A stretch of DNA of 64,000 nt from an uncultured Bacteroidales bacterium. Lineage in GTDB: Bacteria > Bacteroidota > Bacteroidia > Bacteroidales > F082. This document shows positions 50,216 through 58,899 of the stretch, in pieces. Where the stretch lies: the NCBI GenBank assembly GCA_900318265.1, contig ONKA01000004.1, positions 1 to 64,000 on the forward strand. The letters run 5' to 3'. Numbering within the stretch: the first letter of the stretch is position 1; every line of letters starts with the position of its first letter. Under the pieces are notes generated by a model. That model was not told the origin of the DNA and made no database searches. It worked only from the letters and a program-made list of their open reading frames with translations. The translations under genes and the position numbers were made by a program.

Positions 50216-50884
50216 ATGGAAACAACCAAACCAATCAAAAGCATTCAATTTGATATGCAAAAAGCGAACATCGACAACATCAAGAATGTAATCTATGAGA
50301 TTCGTGGCCAAAAGGTAATGTTGGATAGTGACCTTGCTGATATGTACGAGGTTGAAGTGGCGCAACTCAAACGACAGGTACGCCGTAATATTGACCGTTT
50401 CCCAAAGGACTTCTTGTTTGAGTTGACGCCCGAAGAAGTCTCCTCTCTAAGGTGCCAAAATGGCATCTTAAAAACAGGACGAGGACAGCACAGCAAATAC
50501 GCACCCTTTGCATTCACAGAAGAAGGTGTGGCTATGCTCTCAGGATTACTGCGCAGTAAAATTGCCATTCAAGTAAACATTAATATTATGAGAGCTTTTG
50601 TTGGTGTGAGACAAGCCGTCGCCGCCATGCAGGTGTCTGAACTGCGATATGAACAGCTCTCACACAAGATGGATCAGTTAAACGCCTATATCGAAGAAAT
50701 CTTGCACGACCAGAACGACATCAATGAGCAGCAAGAACAGACCAACTTGGAAATAGCCATACAAATAGAAGCCCTCAACGATGCCCTTGATAAATTAAGA
50801 GAAACAAAAGCCCAACCACGCAAACGAATTGGTTACAAACCTGAAGAAGAAAATCTTAATCAAACAAACTCATCTTCCCCGTAG
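50216..50884 (+). CDS. ORF6N domain-containing protein (phage-antirepressor-like)
   Basis: A 222-residue protein. The ORF6N domain is at about 22-108 ([47 protein letters not shown], then [35 protein letters not shown]), a DNA-binding domain named from phage proteins. The C-terminal half (about 130-205) is a long coiled coil ([28 protein letters not shown]). Chromosomal copies are common in Bacteroidota with no known target. No other phage gene lies nearby. Its 3' end overlaps the convergent ruvB gene by 29 bases. Confidence 0.85.
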   Translation: METTKPIKSIQFDMQKANIDNIKNVIYEIRGQKVMLDSDLADMYEVEVAQLKRQVRRNIDRFPKDFLFELTPEEVSSLRCQNGILKTGRGQHSKYAPFAFTEEGVAMLSGLLRSKIAIQVNINIMRAFVGVRQAVAAMQVSELRYEQLSHKMDQLNAYIEEILHDQNDINEQQEQTNLEIAIQIEALNDALDKLRETKAQPRKRIGYKPEEENLNQTNSSSP

Positions 50885-51890
50885 GCTTAATCCGAGTCTT
50901 CCCCAAATGCTTATACGCCAAATCAGTACACTCTCGTCCACGAGGCGTGCGCATAATGAAGCCTTCTTGGATAAGGAACGGCTCACAGACCTCTTCAATG
51001 GTACCTGGGTCCTCGCCCACTGCAGTGGCAATAGTGTTAACACCCACGGGACCACCCTTGAACTTGTCGATGATGGTGGTGAGAATCCTGTTGTCCATAT
51101 CGTCGAGGCCGTGCTCATCCACATTAAGGGCCTTCAAGCCGATTTTCGCGATGTCCAAGGTGATGGTACCGTCGCCTTGGATTTGGGCAAAGTCGCGAAC
51201 GCGGCGCAACAACATGTTAGCAATACGCGGTGTGCCACGGCTACGACGCGCAATCTCGAAGGCTGCCGTGTCGTCGATGGGGACGTTGAGGATACCCGCA
51301 GAGCGCTTCACGATCTTCGACAAAGTCTTTGCGTCATAATACTCCAAACGTTGCTTGATGCCGAAACGCTCACGCAAGGGTGCCGTCAGCATGCCGCTAC
51401 GAGTAGTAGCGCCAATCAAGGTGAAAGGATTCAGCGTGATTTGAATGCTGCGTGCGCTCGGGCCCGTCTCAATCATAATATCGATGCGGAAGTCCTCCAT
51501 GGCGGAATAGAGATACTCTTCCACCACAGGACTGAGGCGGTGGATCTCATCAATGAACAGCACGTCGTTAGGCTCAAGGCTGGTAAGCAGACCCGCAAGG
51601 TTGCCCGGCTTGTCGAGAACAGGTCCCGAGGTCATCTTCATGCCGACACCCAACTCATGGGCGATGATATACGATAAGGTGGTCTTGCCCAGACCCGGAG
51701 GGCCGTACAACAAAGTATGGTCGAGGGCTTCGCCACGCTGGGCGGCAGCCTTTACGAAAACGCGAAGGTTGTCGACGACCTGCTTCTGTCCGGCAAAACT
51801 GTCGAACATATCAGGACGCAAGGCGTTTTCGAGGTCTTTCTCGGCCTTGGAGAGATGGGAAGCGTTGGCGTCTAAATTGCTATTCATCAT
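50856..51890 (-). CDS. ruvB: Holliday junction branch migration DNA helicase RuvB
   Basis: A 344-residue AAA+ motor of normal RuvB length. The start region is [23 protein letters not shown]. Walker A is GPPGLGKTT (about 67-75), Walker B is [11 protein letters not shown], and sensor/Arg-finger segments include [20 protein letters not shown] and [23 protein letters not shown]. The C-terminal winged helix has [21 protein letters not shown]. With RuvA it drives branch migration at Holliday junctions. Either of two adjacent ATG codons may start it. A TATCTTTG box lies at 51904-51911. Confidence 0.97.
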   Translation of the reverse strand: MMNSNLDANASHLSKAEKDLENALRPDMFDSFAGQKQVVDNLRVFVKAAAQRGEALDHTLLYGPPGLGKTTLSYIIAHELGVGMKMTSGPVLDKPGNLAGLLTSLEPNDVLFIDEIHRLSPVVEEYLYSAMEDFRIDIMIETGPSARSIQITLNPFTLIGATTRSGMLTAPLRERFGIKQRLEYYDAKTLSKIVKRSAGILNVPIDDTAAFEIARRSRGTPRIANMLLRRVRDFAQIQGDGTITLDIAKIGLKALNVDEHGLDDMDNRILTTIIDKFKGGPVGVNTIATAVGEDPGTIEEVCEPFLIQEGFIMRTPRGRECTDLAYKHLGKTRIKPTGKMSLFD

Positions 51891-51903
51891 TCAATTTTGT
51901 GTG

Positions 51904-51911
51904 CAAAGATA
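51904..51911 (-). promoter_or_regulatory. -7 promoter box for ruvB
   Basis: TATCTTTG on the minus strand, 13 bases upstream of the first ruvB ATG. It is divergent from the box at 51950-51957. Confidence 0.55.
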
Positions 51912-51949
51912 CAACTTTCATCGGATATTTGCATGTCATCAAAAAAATG

Positions 51950-51957
51950 TATCTTTG
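51950..51957 (+). promoter_or_regulatory. -7 promoter box for the SPOR-domain gene
   Basis: TATCTTTG, 19 bases upstream of the ATG at 51977. Confidence 0.55.
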
Positions 51958-51976
51958 CAGTCTCAACTCTTAAGTT

Positions 51977-52399
51977 ATGAAACGCATCCTTTGTTTGATC
52001 ATATTCATGGCGTCGGTCACTTTTGGCTTTGCGCAAAGTCGTGGCTCACTGCATGTTGACCAGGACAGTCGCATCGAAAGCCTCATCGCCAAGCAACGTT
52101 CGCTATATAAGGTCGACAGCTCGTATTACGGCTACCGCATCCACATTTTCATGGAAATCGGCAACGAGGCCCTTGACCACGCCAAGGCAGTGAAAGCCCA
52201 GTTTGAGCGGGCCTTCCCCGACATTCCTATCTATCTGACCTACGTGGAGCCGCACTTCCGCCTGCGCGCCGGCGACTTCCGCAACCGCGTGGAAGCCGAG
52301 AAATGCCTGCGACAAATCAAACCACGATTTAAGGAGGCCTTTGTCACACAAGACAAGATCTTCAAACCGAAAATCGACATGAAAAAAAACGAAGAATGA
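51977..52399 (+). CDS. Exported SPOR-domain protein
   Basis: A 140-residue protein with a signal peptide (MKRILCLIIFMASVTFGFAQ). The SPOR domain is at about 52-125 (GYRIHIFMEIGNEALDHAKAVKAQFERAFPDIPIYLTYVEPHFRLRAGDFRNRVEAEKCLRQIKPRF). It shows the family rhythm YRIQI...A...A....F....VY..Y..P.FRVRVGDF..R..AE. SPOR domains bind septal peptidoglycan lacking stem peptides. As a free periplasmic protein it could mark division sites. It is divergent from ruvB, and its stop codon lies in a hairpin shared with the convergent dehydrogenase gene. Confidence 0.88.
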   Translation: MKRILCLIIFMASVTFGFAQSRGSLHVDQDSRIESLIAKQRSLYKVDSSYYGYRIHIFMEIGNEALDHAKAVKAQFERAFPDIPIYLTYVEPHFRLRAGDFRNRVEAEKCLRQIKPRFKEAFVTQDKIFKPKIDMKKNEE

Positions 52400-52418
52400 C
52401 GCAAATTTGCATCATTCT
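52393..52418. terminator. Hairpin between the SPOR and dehydrogenase genes
   Basis: GAATGA-c-GCAAATTTGC-a-TCATTC with TTTGTTT on the plus side. It includes both convergent stop codons' surroundings and may terminate both genes. Confidence 0.5.
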
Positions 52419-53338
52419 TTGTTTATCCACCGCATCACATTCTCGACCACGATGCCCAGCCGAAGGACAAAGGCCTCTTCGGTGGCAAAGCCGATATGCG
52501 GCAACATGATGAGATTAGGCGCAGCAAACAAGGTGTTCTCAGGCTTCAAAGGCGGTTCCGTGCCGTAGACATCCGTAGCCGCACCAGCGATTTTTCCTTG
52601 TTTCAAGGCATCAGCCAAAGCCAGTTCGTTCACGACGGGACCACGTGCCGTATTAATCAATATGGCACTCGGCTTCATCAAGGCGAAGTCCTTCTCGGTG
52701 ATGAAATCACGGGTGTCGGCATTCAAAGCGATGTGCAGAGTGACGATGTCAGATTCCCTCAACAAAGTCTCCTTGTCCACGAAAGTCACACCCTCGATCT
52801 GCCTGGGCGTGCGGTTCCATGCCAACACCTTGCAGCCGAAAGCATTAGCCAACTTAGCCACACGTTGGCCGATATTGCCCATGCCGATGACGCCGAGGGT
52901 CTTGCCACCGATTTCACGTCCAGGCATGATGCCTTTACAGTTGCATTGGCGCGTAATCGCATCGTTTTCGAGCACTTTACGATACACGTCAACCATCATG
53001 GCGATGGCCAGTTCAGCCACTGCCTCGGTACTGTAGCCTGCCGCGTTCTTCACGATGATGCCACGCTTTTGGCATTCTTCCATGTCGATGTGATCCAGGC
53101 CCGTGAAGGCAATGGATAGCATCTTCACGTTGGGGCAAGCATCCAAGAAATCCTTGCGCAATGGAATGTTGCTCTCGATGACAACCTCCGCACCCTCGGC
53201 GCGGCGTTTCAACTCATCGGGATTCTCGTTGCGGTCAGGATAGATGACGACCTCATGGCCTGCTTTTTTCAGGCCTTCACAGGCAGCTTCAATCTGAGCG
53301 ACCTTCAAGCCCAGCGGCTCTAAAAAGACGATTTTCAT
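52412..53338 (-). CDS. D-2-hydroxyacid dehydrogenase (NAD-dependent)
   Basis: A 308-residue cytoplasmic oxidoreductase. The Rossmann motif is GVIGMGNIGQRVAKL (about residues 147-161). The catalytic triad of the family is present: Arg in INTARGPVVNE, Glu in DVYGTEPPLKPEN, and His in LPHIGFATEEA. It reduces a 2-keto acid or oxidises a D-2-hydroxy acid. Relatives include phosphoglycerate, glycerate and lactate dehydrogenases, and the substrate cannot be chosen from sequence. There is no ACT domain or serC neighbour, so serine biosynthesis is not supported. Its ATG overlaps the stop of ridA by four bases. Confidence 0.9.
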   Translation of the reverse strand: MKIVFLEPLGLKVAQIEAACEGLKKAGHEVVIYPDRNENPDELKRRAEGAEVVIESNIPLRKDFLDACPNVKMLSIAFTGLDHIDMEECQKRGIIVKNAAGYSTEAVAELAIAMMVDVYRKVLENDAITRQCNCKGIMPGREIGGKTLGVIGMGNIGQRVAKLANAFGCKVLAWNRTPRQIEGVTFVDKETLLRESDIVTLHIALNADTRDFITEKDFALMKPSAILINTARGPVVNELALADALKQGKIAGAATDVYGTEPPLKPENTLFAAPNLIMLPHIGFATEEAFVLRLGIVVENVMRWINKE

Positions 53339-53709
53339 TTTGCGGCAATCATTTCGATTTCGACCAAAGCCTTCTTGGGCAGCTCTTTCACGGCGAAAGC
53401 GGCGCGAGCGGGGCAGTCGCCCGTGAAATACTTGGCGTACACAGCGTTCATCTCACCAAAATAGCTCATGTCGGCCAAATAGCAAGTCGACTTCACCACA
53501 TTGTCGAAGGTGCAACCTGCCTCGTTGAGGATGGCCTCAAGGTTTTTCATGCTCTGCTCGGTCTGGGCACTAACGCCTTCAGGCATCTCGCCCGTGGCAG
53601 GATTGATGGGCAGCTGACCCGAGATAAACACCATTCCGTTGGCTTCAACAGCCTGACTGTAAGGACCAATGGCTCCAGGAGCCTTTGTCGTTGCGATAGC
53701 TTTTTTCAT
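53335..53709 (-). CDS. ridA: RidA family enamine/imine deaminase
   Basis: A 124-residue protein of standard Rid length. It starts AIATTKAPGAIGPYSQAVEANGMVFISGQLPINP. Later segments are NLEAILNEAGCTFDNVVKSTCYLADMSYF and the active-site region DCPARAAFAVKELPKKALVEIEMIA, with the conserved Arg and final Glu typical of active RidA. It hydrolyses reactive 2-aminoacrylate and similar imines to keto acids. Coupling to a 2-hydroxyacid dehydrogenase suggests that the keto acid product may be reduced next, which is an inference. A TATTTTTG box lies at 53761-53768. Confidence 0.94.
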   Translation of the reverse strand: MKKAIATTKAPGAIGPYSQAVEANGMVFISGQLPINPATGEMPEGVSAQTEQSMKNLEAILNEAGCTFDNVVKSTCYLADMSYFGEMNAVYAKYFTGDCPARAAFAVKELPKKALVEIEMIAAK

Positions 53710-53760
53710 GATTAAAGGGGTTTTGAATTATTGTTGATAACTTTATTGGATTTGTGAGCG

Positions 53761-53768
53761 CAAAAATA
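53761..53768 (-). promoter_or_regulatory. -7 promoter box for ridA
   Basis: TATTTTTG on the minus strand, 51 bases upstream of the ridA ATG. Confidence 0.45.
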
Positions 53769-53801
53769 AGAAAAAAGCTCATCGCATTTATCGAAATATA
53801 T

Positions 53802-53809
53802 TACCTTTG
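53802..53809 (+). promoter_or_regulatory. -7 promoter box for the ftsB operon
   Basis: TACCTTTG. The predicted transcript start is near 53816, so the in-frame ATG at 53807 would be untranscribed, which supports the ATG at 53834. Confidence 0.55.
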
Positions 53810-53833
53810 CACACTGAAAAACACAAAGACCTT

Positions 53834-54130
53834 ATGACCTTTAGGGAAGTCATACGCAAACTCAACAACCGCTACGTGTACGCCACATTGCTGTTTCTGA
53901 TCGTCATCCTTTTCATCGACCAGTTCAACCTCTTCGACCAATTCAAACTGAGCCGTTCGTTGAAAGACAAGAAACAGCAGATCGAATACTACGAAAAGCT
54001 AGTCCCGGAAAGCAAGGCTTATCTTGAGGCCTTGCAAACCGACACCACCACCATGGAAAAGGTGGCCCGCGAACAGTATTTGATGAAGCGCGACAACGAA
54101 GTCATCTATCTAATTGAGACAAAAGAATGA
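53834..54130 (+). CDS. Septum formation initiator (FtsB/DivIC family)
   Basis: A 98-residue bitopic membrane protein. It has a short cytoplasmic N-terminus, one TM segment (YVYATLLFLIVILFIDQF, about 15-32) and an extracytoplasmic coiled coil (LSRSLKDKKQQIEYYEKLV). The family end motif TMEKVAREQYLMKRDNEVIYLI closes it. It bridges FtsL and FtsQ in the divisome. The start was set by the promoter box. Its stop overlaps the ATG of the DUF5686 gene (ATGA), so the two are co-translated. Confidence 0.9.
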   Translation: MTFREVIRKLNNRYVYATLLFLIVILFIDQFNLFDQFKLSRSLKDKKQQIEYYEKLVPESKAYLEALQTDTTTMEKVAREQYLMKRDNEVIYLIETKE

Positions 54131-56592
54131 AGCCTTCCTTCTGCATAAAGGTCCTTCCTCTCCTTCTCCTCGCTATTATTCTCTTCTCAGCCGAAACGCT
54201 TTTCGGCCAATCGCATACTTTGAGCGGCAAAATCACCGACGAACGCAATCGCCAGCCCCTGGCCTTCGTCAACGTGGTCATCAACGACGGGCAACAAGGC
54301 GTCATCAGCGACATCGACGGCCGATATAGCATCACAGCCAATGAGCCCATCACGAAGGTGAAGTTCTCGTCCATCGGCTACGAGCCCAAAGACATCAACT
54401 TGCAAGCCGGCCAAAACAAGTGCAATGTCGCACTCACACCCAAGACTTTTGAATTGGGCGAGGTCACCGTCGAAGCCGGCGAAAACCCCGCCCACCGCAT
54501 CATCGACAGCCTGATGGCCCATCGCAAGGCCAACAATCCCAACTCGCTCGAGTCTTATAGCTACCACATCTACGACAAGATGGTCATCACCGTCGACAGC
54601 AGTAGCTTCGGCCAGGCCGTGGCCAACGACACGGCCATGCAGATGGCCGACCTGCACTACTTCGACAGCATCATGAAGAAGAGTGACCTGATGGTGATGG
54701 AGACGGCCTCGGAAGTGATGTTCATGGCGCCCGACCGCAAGCTGCAACACGTGCTGGGCACCAAGATTGCAGGCATGAAAGAACCCACTTTCATGTATAT
54801 GGTCAGCAGCATGCAAAGCGTCAGTTTCTACGACGAAACCGTCAGCATCACAGGCACCGACTACGTCAACCCCATCAGCCGCGGGAGCAAGACACGCTAT
54901 TTCTTCACCTTGGAATCGGTCAACCCCATCGGGCAAGGAGACTCGCTCTATGTGATTTCGTTTCACCCTATGCGCGGCAGCTCTTTTAATGGTCTTCGTG
55001 GCACGATGACCGTCAACAGCGACGGCTGGGCCTTACAAAGCGTGAAAGCCTCCCCCGACGTACAAGACGGGCTCTTCAAGGCCGACATCCAACAGCTGTA
55101 CCAAAAAGTGGAAGGACAATGGTTTCCTAAGCAACTGAACCTCAACCTGATATTCCCTAGCATGGTGGTCAGCATGGACGATGCCTCCTTCCCTATGGCT
55201 GCCATCGGAAAGAGCTATTTGAACGACATTGAAATCAATCCTGACATCAGTAAACGACAATTCTCCGACATCGAAGTCAAAGTGGACCCCGACGCTGCTT
55301 TCCGCGATGAGACTTTCTGGGACGCGCACCGCATCGACTCACTGACGGAACGGGTGAAAGCCACCTACATCCTCGTCGACTCCCTCACCCAAGGCACCGA
55401 CATCTTCGACCGCGTCCTTGGCGTGACTGAAAAGTTGATGACCGAATCCGCCCTTCCCATCGGATGGTTCAACCTTGACATCGATCACATCATCAACATT
55501 TCAAGTACCAGAGGTGTGTATCTGGGTTTAGGGGGCAACACTAACGACCGACTCTCACGCTGGTTCAGCATCAATGGCTCATTCGGCTATTGGACACGCA
55601 TCAAAAGCTGGGACTACGGCGGTAGCATGAAGCTGAAACTCAACCGTCAGCGCCAGATGGAACTTGCCTTCCAATACAGCCACAGGTCGGAACCTATGGG
55701 TGAATTTGGCGGCATGCTCGAGTTGGACAACGGATCTGTCTTTTCCACCGACAACTACAAATACACCTTCTACGAAAACATCCGCACGCGGCGCGACCGC
55801 TTCGACCTGAGCTATTCAACCCGCTTTGCTCATCATTTCAAGGCCTATCTCAGCCTCAGCAGGAGCCACAAACACTATACAAAGCAATTCTACCTCAACC
55901 CTTCCGATGTGCAGACCGAAGGCCGTTTCACCGTCGCTGAGCTTAAACTCAGATTTGCCTATAAAGAGAAGTTCCTCAGCACCCCACAAGGCATCCGCTC
56001 CTTGGGCACGCTCTACCCCATCGTTTGGGTGTCTTACCAACATGCCTTCCCCAACGTGTTGGGTGGCGAGTATGAATACGACCGTTTCAAGTTTGAGGCG
56101 TCGAAGAATTTCTACACCCCCTATCTCGGTGTCGCCAAGGTCATTTTGCAAGCCGGTTATGCTACCGAGACCTGTCCTGTCATGGAGACGTTCAACATCT
56201 TGGGCACCTACGAGCGCTTCGGCATGTACTCCCCGGGGAGTTTCAGCACGATGCGCCTGGATGAGTTCTTCTGCGACCGCTTCGTTGCCCTCTATCTGAG
56301 CCATAACTTCAGCGGTATGCTTTGGAAGACCAACTCACCTGTGTTCAAGCCCGAGCTCTCGATCGTCACCAACATCGGCTGGGGCGACATGCGTCGCGCC
56401 GAGGCCTATCCCGACAAGAACTTCAAGACCATGGAAAAAGGTTATTTCGAGAGCGGCATCGTCATCAACGGGCTCCTGGCCAACCCTATGGCCAAGTTGG
56501 GTTTAGGCGTGTTCTACCGTTACGGGCCCTATAGCCTGCCCAATGTATGGGATAACTTTGCTTGGAAATATAGTGCTTCTATTGGTTTTTAG
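54127..56592 (+). CDS. DUF5686 family outer membrane protein with carboxypeptidase-regulatory-like domain
   Basis: An 821-residue protein with a signal peptide (to about residue 28, LFGQ). A carboxypeptidase-regulatory-like beta-sandwich is at about 31-108 (TLSGKITDERNRQPLAFVNVVINDGQQGVISDIDG). A long DUF5686 region follows, with predicted barrel strands at the C-terminus (FGMYSPGSFSTMRLDEFFCDRFVALYLSHNFSG, ending FAWKYSASIGF). No TonB plug is present, so it is not a classic receptor. The family is restricted to Bacteroidota, with unknown function. It is co-translated with ftsB and followed after 9 bases by the apbE gene. Confidence 0.87.
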   Translation: MKPSFCIKVLPLLLLAIILFSAETLFGQSHTLSGKITDERNRQPLAFVNVVINDGQQGVISDIDGRYSITANEPITKVKFSSIGYEPKDINLQAGQNKCNVALTPKTFELGEVTVEAGENPAHRIIDSLMAHRKANNPNSLESYSYHIYDKMVITVDSSSFGQAVANDTAMQMADLHYFDSIMKKSDLMVMETASEVMFMAPDRKLQHVLGTKIAGMKEPTFMYMVSSMQSVSFYDETVSITGTDYVNPISRGSKTRYFFTLESVNPIGQGDSLYVISFHPMRGSSFNGLRGTMTVNSDGWALQSVKASPDVQDGLFKADIQQLYQKVEGQWFPKQLNLNLIFPSMVVSMDDASFPMAAIGKSYLNDIEINPDISKRQFSDIEVKVDPDAAFRDETFWDAHRIDSLTERVKATYILVDSLTQGTDIFDRVLGVTEKLMTESALPIGWFNLDIDHIINISSTRGVYLGLGGNTNDRLSRWFSINGSFGYWTRIKSWDYGGSMKLKLNRQRQMELAFQYSHRSEPMGEFGGMLELDNGSVFSTDNYKYTFYENIRTRRDRFDLSYSTRFAHHFKAYLSLSRSHKHYTKQFYLNPSDVQTEGRFTVAELKLRFAYKEKFLSTPQGIRSLGTLYPIVWVSYQHAFPNVLGGEYEYDRFKFEASKNFYTPYLGVAKVILQAGYATETCPVMETFNILGTYERFGMYSPGSFSTMRLDEFFCDRFVALYLSHNFSGMLWKTNSPVFKPELSIVTNIGWGDMRRAEAYPDKNFKTMEKGYFESGIVINGLLANPMAKLGLGVFYRYGPYSLPNVWDNFAWKYSASIGF

Positions 56593-56601
56593 TTTAGAAT
56601 T

Positions 56602-57588
56602 ATGAAGAAAATACTTATATTGATGATAGGGCTCACGGTTCTTGCGTCATGTGGAAAACAGCCTAAAAAGATGGTCCTCCAAGGCCAGGCGCAAGGCTCC
56701 TACTATGCCGTCACTTATTATGATTCGTTGGGCCGCAACTTCCAGCGCGACATCGACTCCATCTTCCATGCCGTGGACGTTTCGGTCAACCTGTGGGTCG
56801 ACACCTCTGTTATCTCCAAAGTCAACCGTAACGAGGACGTAGCGCTCGACGCCATCTTTATCGACAACTTCAATATCGCACAAGAGGCGGCACGGCTGTC
56901 TGACGGCTATTTCGACCCCACCATCTCGCCCATCGTGGCCGCTTGGGGCTTTAGCTACAAACATGGCGACAGCATCACGCCACAACTCATTGACAGCCTG
57001 AAGCAATTGGTCGACTACCGCAACGTACGCATTGAGAACGGAAAAGTCGTCAAAGCCAACCCTGCCATGACCTTGGATTTCAACGCCATAGCTCAAGGCT
57101 ACACCTCCGATCTGATTGCCTCATTTTTAGATAGCCGCGATATCAAAAACTATTTGGTCGACACGGGCGGAGAGATCATGGCTAAGGGATGCAAGCCCAA
57201 CGGTCAGTCGTGGATTGTGGGCATCGAGAAGCCTGCCGAAAACTGGGACTCGGAGCAGGTGGTGCAAACCCGTGTGGCTTTGCGCGACAAGGGCTTGGTC
57301 ACCTCTGGCAGCACCCGAAAATACGTTGAGCGCAACGGCAAACGCTATTCCCATTGCATCGATCCCAACACAGGTTATCCCGTCGAGCATCAACTGCTCA
57401 GTGTGACTGTATTGGCCGAAAACTCCGTCTGGGCCGACGCCTTGGCTTCCATCTGCATGGTGATGGGCTTGGAAAAGTCGCTGCCGCTCATTGAGAGCAT
57501 GGACGGTGTGGAAGCGTATTACATCTACGTCAACGAGAAAGACGAATTGGAAACCTTTGCCACAAAAGGGTTTAGCGTTCTAGATTAA
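56602..57588 (+). CDS. apbE: FAD:protein FMN transferase (ApbE), lipoprotein
   Basis: A 328-residue periplasmic lipoprotein (signal LTVLASC, Cys17). ApbE features include SYYAVTYY near 34, GYFDPTISPIVAAWGFS near 107, the FAD loop TLDFNAIAQGYTSDLIASFL and NYLVDTGGEIMAKG. The late segment GLVTSGSTRKYVERNGKRYSHCIDPNTGYPVEHQLLSVTVLA carries the metal/FAD-binding Ser/Thr and Asp. It attaches FMN covalently to Thr/Ser of proteins such as NqrB/NqrC and RnfG using FAD. No Nqr or Rnf genes lie in this window. Confidence 0.95.
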   Translation: MKKILILMIGLTVLASCGKQPKKMVLQGQAQGSYYAVTYYDSLGRNFQRDIDSIFHAVDVSVNLWVDTSVISKVNRNEDVALDAIFIDNFNIAQEAARLSDGYFDPTISPIVAAWGFSYKHGDSITPQLIDSLKQLVDYRNVRIENGKVVKANPAMTLDFNAIAQGYTSDLIASFLDSRDIKNYLVDTGGEIMAKGCKPNGQSWIVGIEKPAENWDSEQVVQTRVALRDKGLVTSGSTRKYVERNGKRYSHCIDPNTGYPVEHQLLSVTVLAENSVWADALASICMVMGLEKSLPLIESMDGVEAYYIYVNEKDELETFATKGFSVLD

Positions 57589-57596
57589 ACATCGAT

Positions 57597-57884
57597 ATGG
57601 AAAAAGAAGAAACCAAAACCGAAGAATCTACTGGAGTGTATTTGAATGGGATCTACACCACTGGTCCTGATGTTTATGTGTTAAGCAATAGACAAAACCC
57701 TAGAAGCGCCTTCATATTGCCCCAAGAATATGGAGAAACAAATCAAACAGACACCCCATCACCCCAAGAGATCGAAGAAACAAAAGACCAAGCTCCGTCA
57801 GATGGGCCGGTGTGTCCACAATGTGGCAATGCCATCATTGGAGACATGAAATTCTGCTGTGAATGCGGGTTTAAGCTACAATGA
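57597..57884 (+). CDS. Small zinc-ribbon protein
   Basis: A 95-residue acidic protein. The N-terminal 70 residues are low in hydrophobics with many Glu/Thr/Pro. The C-terminal 25 residues form a zinc ribbon: CPQCGNAII followed by FCCECGFKLQ (two CxxC-type knuckles). No signal peptide is present, so it is likely cytoplasmic. It starts 8 bases after apbE and may be co-transcribed. The function is unknown. Confidence 0.75.
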   Translation: MEKEETKTEESTGVYLNGIYTTGPDVYVLSNRQNPRSAFILPQEYGETNQTDTPSPQEIEETKDQAPSDGPVCPQCGNAIIGDMKFCCECGFKLQ

Positions 57885-57915
57885 GGTCAAAAACACGCCA
57901 GAAATAGACATGAAA

Positions 57916-57947
57916 AAACCCTAACTGATGACCATCAATTAGGGTTT
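57916..57947 (-). terminator. Intrinsic terminator of the tRNA-Lys gene
   Basis: AAACCCTAA (57916-57924) pairs with TTAGGGTTT (57939-57947). On the minus strand the stem is followed by a T-run. It lies 12 bases beyond the tRNA 3' end. Confidence 0.7.
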
Positions 57948-57959
57948 GCTTGTTTGATG

Positions 57960-58032
57960 TACTCCCGCAGGGGGTCGAACCCTGGACACCCTGATTAAGA
58001 GTCAGGTGCTCTACCAACTGAGCTACGGAAGC
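57960..58032 (-). tRNA. tRNA-Lys (anticodon CTT)
   Basis: A 73-base cloverleaf on the minus strand. The acceptor GCTTCCG pairs with CGGGAGT (including G-U pairs). The D-arm is GCTC..GAGC, with loop AGTTGGTA. The anticodon stem is CCTGA/TCAGG around loop CTCTTAA, giving anticodon CTT, which reads AAG. The T-arm is around GGTTCGACC. The discriminator base is A and CCA is not encoded. A TATTTTTG promoter box lies 28 bases upstream and a terminator 12 bases downstream, so it is a single-gene unit. Confidence 0.96.
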
Positions 58033-58059
58033 ATCGTTGAACCTTTCGGTTTGTGGGTG

Positions 58060-58067
58060 CAAAAATA
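58060..58067 (-). promoter_or_regulatory. -7 promoter box for tRNA-Lys
   Basis: TATTTTTG on the minus strand, 27 bases upstream of the mature tRNA 5' end. Confidence 0.55.
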
Positions 58068-58140
58068 CAACCTTTTTTCGTTCCCACAATGTTTTTTCTT
58101 CAAAAAAATTACTATTTATCGCAAATAGTTGTAAACCAGT

Positions 58141-58899
58141 TTATTGCCTTGTAAACCAAACTTTAAATTCAGCTACGCGCGCCTTGCTGACAATGATCTT
58201 TTCGGGCGTTTCAACATACAAATTGATGGCCAACTTGTTGCCAAACCACACCGACACATCCTTGATGGACTGGCGTGCAACGACAAACTGACGGTTGGCA
58301 CGGAAGAATTCATGCGGATCAAGCTCGCTCATCACATCGTCCAAAGTGTGATTCATATAGAAGGTCTTCCCGTCCGTGGTCACGATTTTCAGCGTCTTGG
58401 CATCAATATATATGTAGACGATATTGCTGACCGGAAGCGGTATGAACTTGTCACGCTCGGGCAGAAGGAAATAATTCCTGTATTTCTTTTTCTCGCTCAA
58501 CTGGGTCAAAAGCGCTTCGATCTGGCTGTTGCCAACAGGTTTCTCCACCAATGAATGGTATTTGTTCAAGGCGCGCTCCAAAGCCTCCTTGCTAATGGGC
58601 TTCAGCAGATAGTCGATGCTGTTCACCTCAAAGGCCTTAAGGGCATATTCGTCGTATGCCGTGGTGAAGATGACCGGACAGGTGATGGTGACACGCTCAA
58701 AAATAGCAAACGATGAGCCGTCGGCCAAATGGACGTCCATAAACATGAGGTCGGGCATGGCGTGACTAGCAATCCAATCCACGCTGTCCTCGATGGATTC
58801 AAGTATGCCAACGATTTCGATACCTGGGCTGACCTCCACAAGAAGCTTCTTCAGCGTCTTGGCAGCCATCACTTCATCTTCAATTATCAGTGCTTTCAT
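58141..58899 (-). CDS. LytTR-family response regulator
   Basis: A 252-residue two-domain regulator. The receiver domain spans 1-120, with acidic pocket IIEDE at 5-9, phosphoacceptor D55 in LMFMDVHLADG, the Thr/Ser switch in VIFTTAYDEYA and Lys in YLLKPISK. The LytTR DNA-binding domain is at about 145-250 (IPLPVSNIVYIYIDAKTLKIVTTDGKTF, FFRANRQFVVARQSI). It overlaps the LytS-type kinase gene by four bases. LytTR proteins bind direct-repeat promoters. Position behind an efflux operon suggests that it controls that operon or is induced with it. Confidence 0.93.
   Translation of the reverse strand: MKALIIEDEVMAAKTLKKLLVEVSPGIEIVGILESIEDSVDWIASHAMPDLMFMDVHLADGSSFAIFERVTITCPVIFTTAYDEYALKAFEVNSIDYLLKPISKEALERALNKYHSLVEKPVGNSQIEALLTQLSEKKKYRNYFLLPERDKFIPLPVSNIVYIYIDAKTLKIVTTDGKTFYMNHTLDDVMSELDPHEFFRANRQFVVARQSIKDVSVWFGNKLAINLYVETPEKIIVSKARVAEFKVWFTRQ

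Noticed and set aside
50216-50884. Prophage remnant around the ORF6N gene
   Set aside because: ORF6N genes are common alone on Bacteroidota chromosomes, and no other phage-like gene is adjacent.
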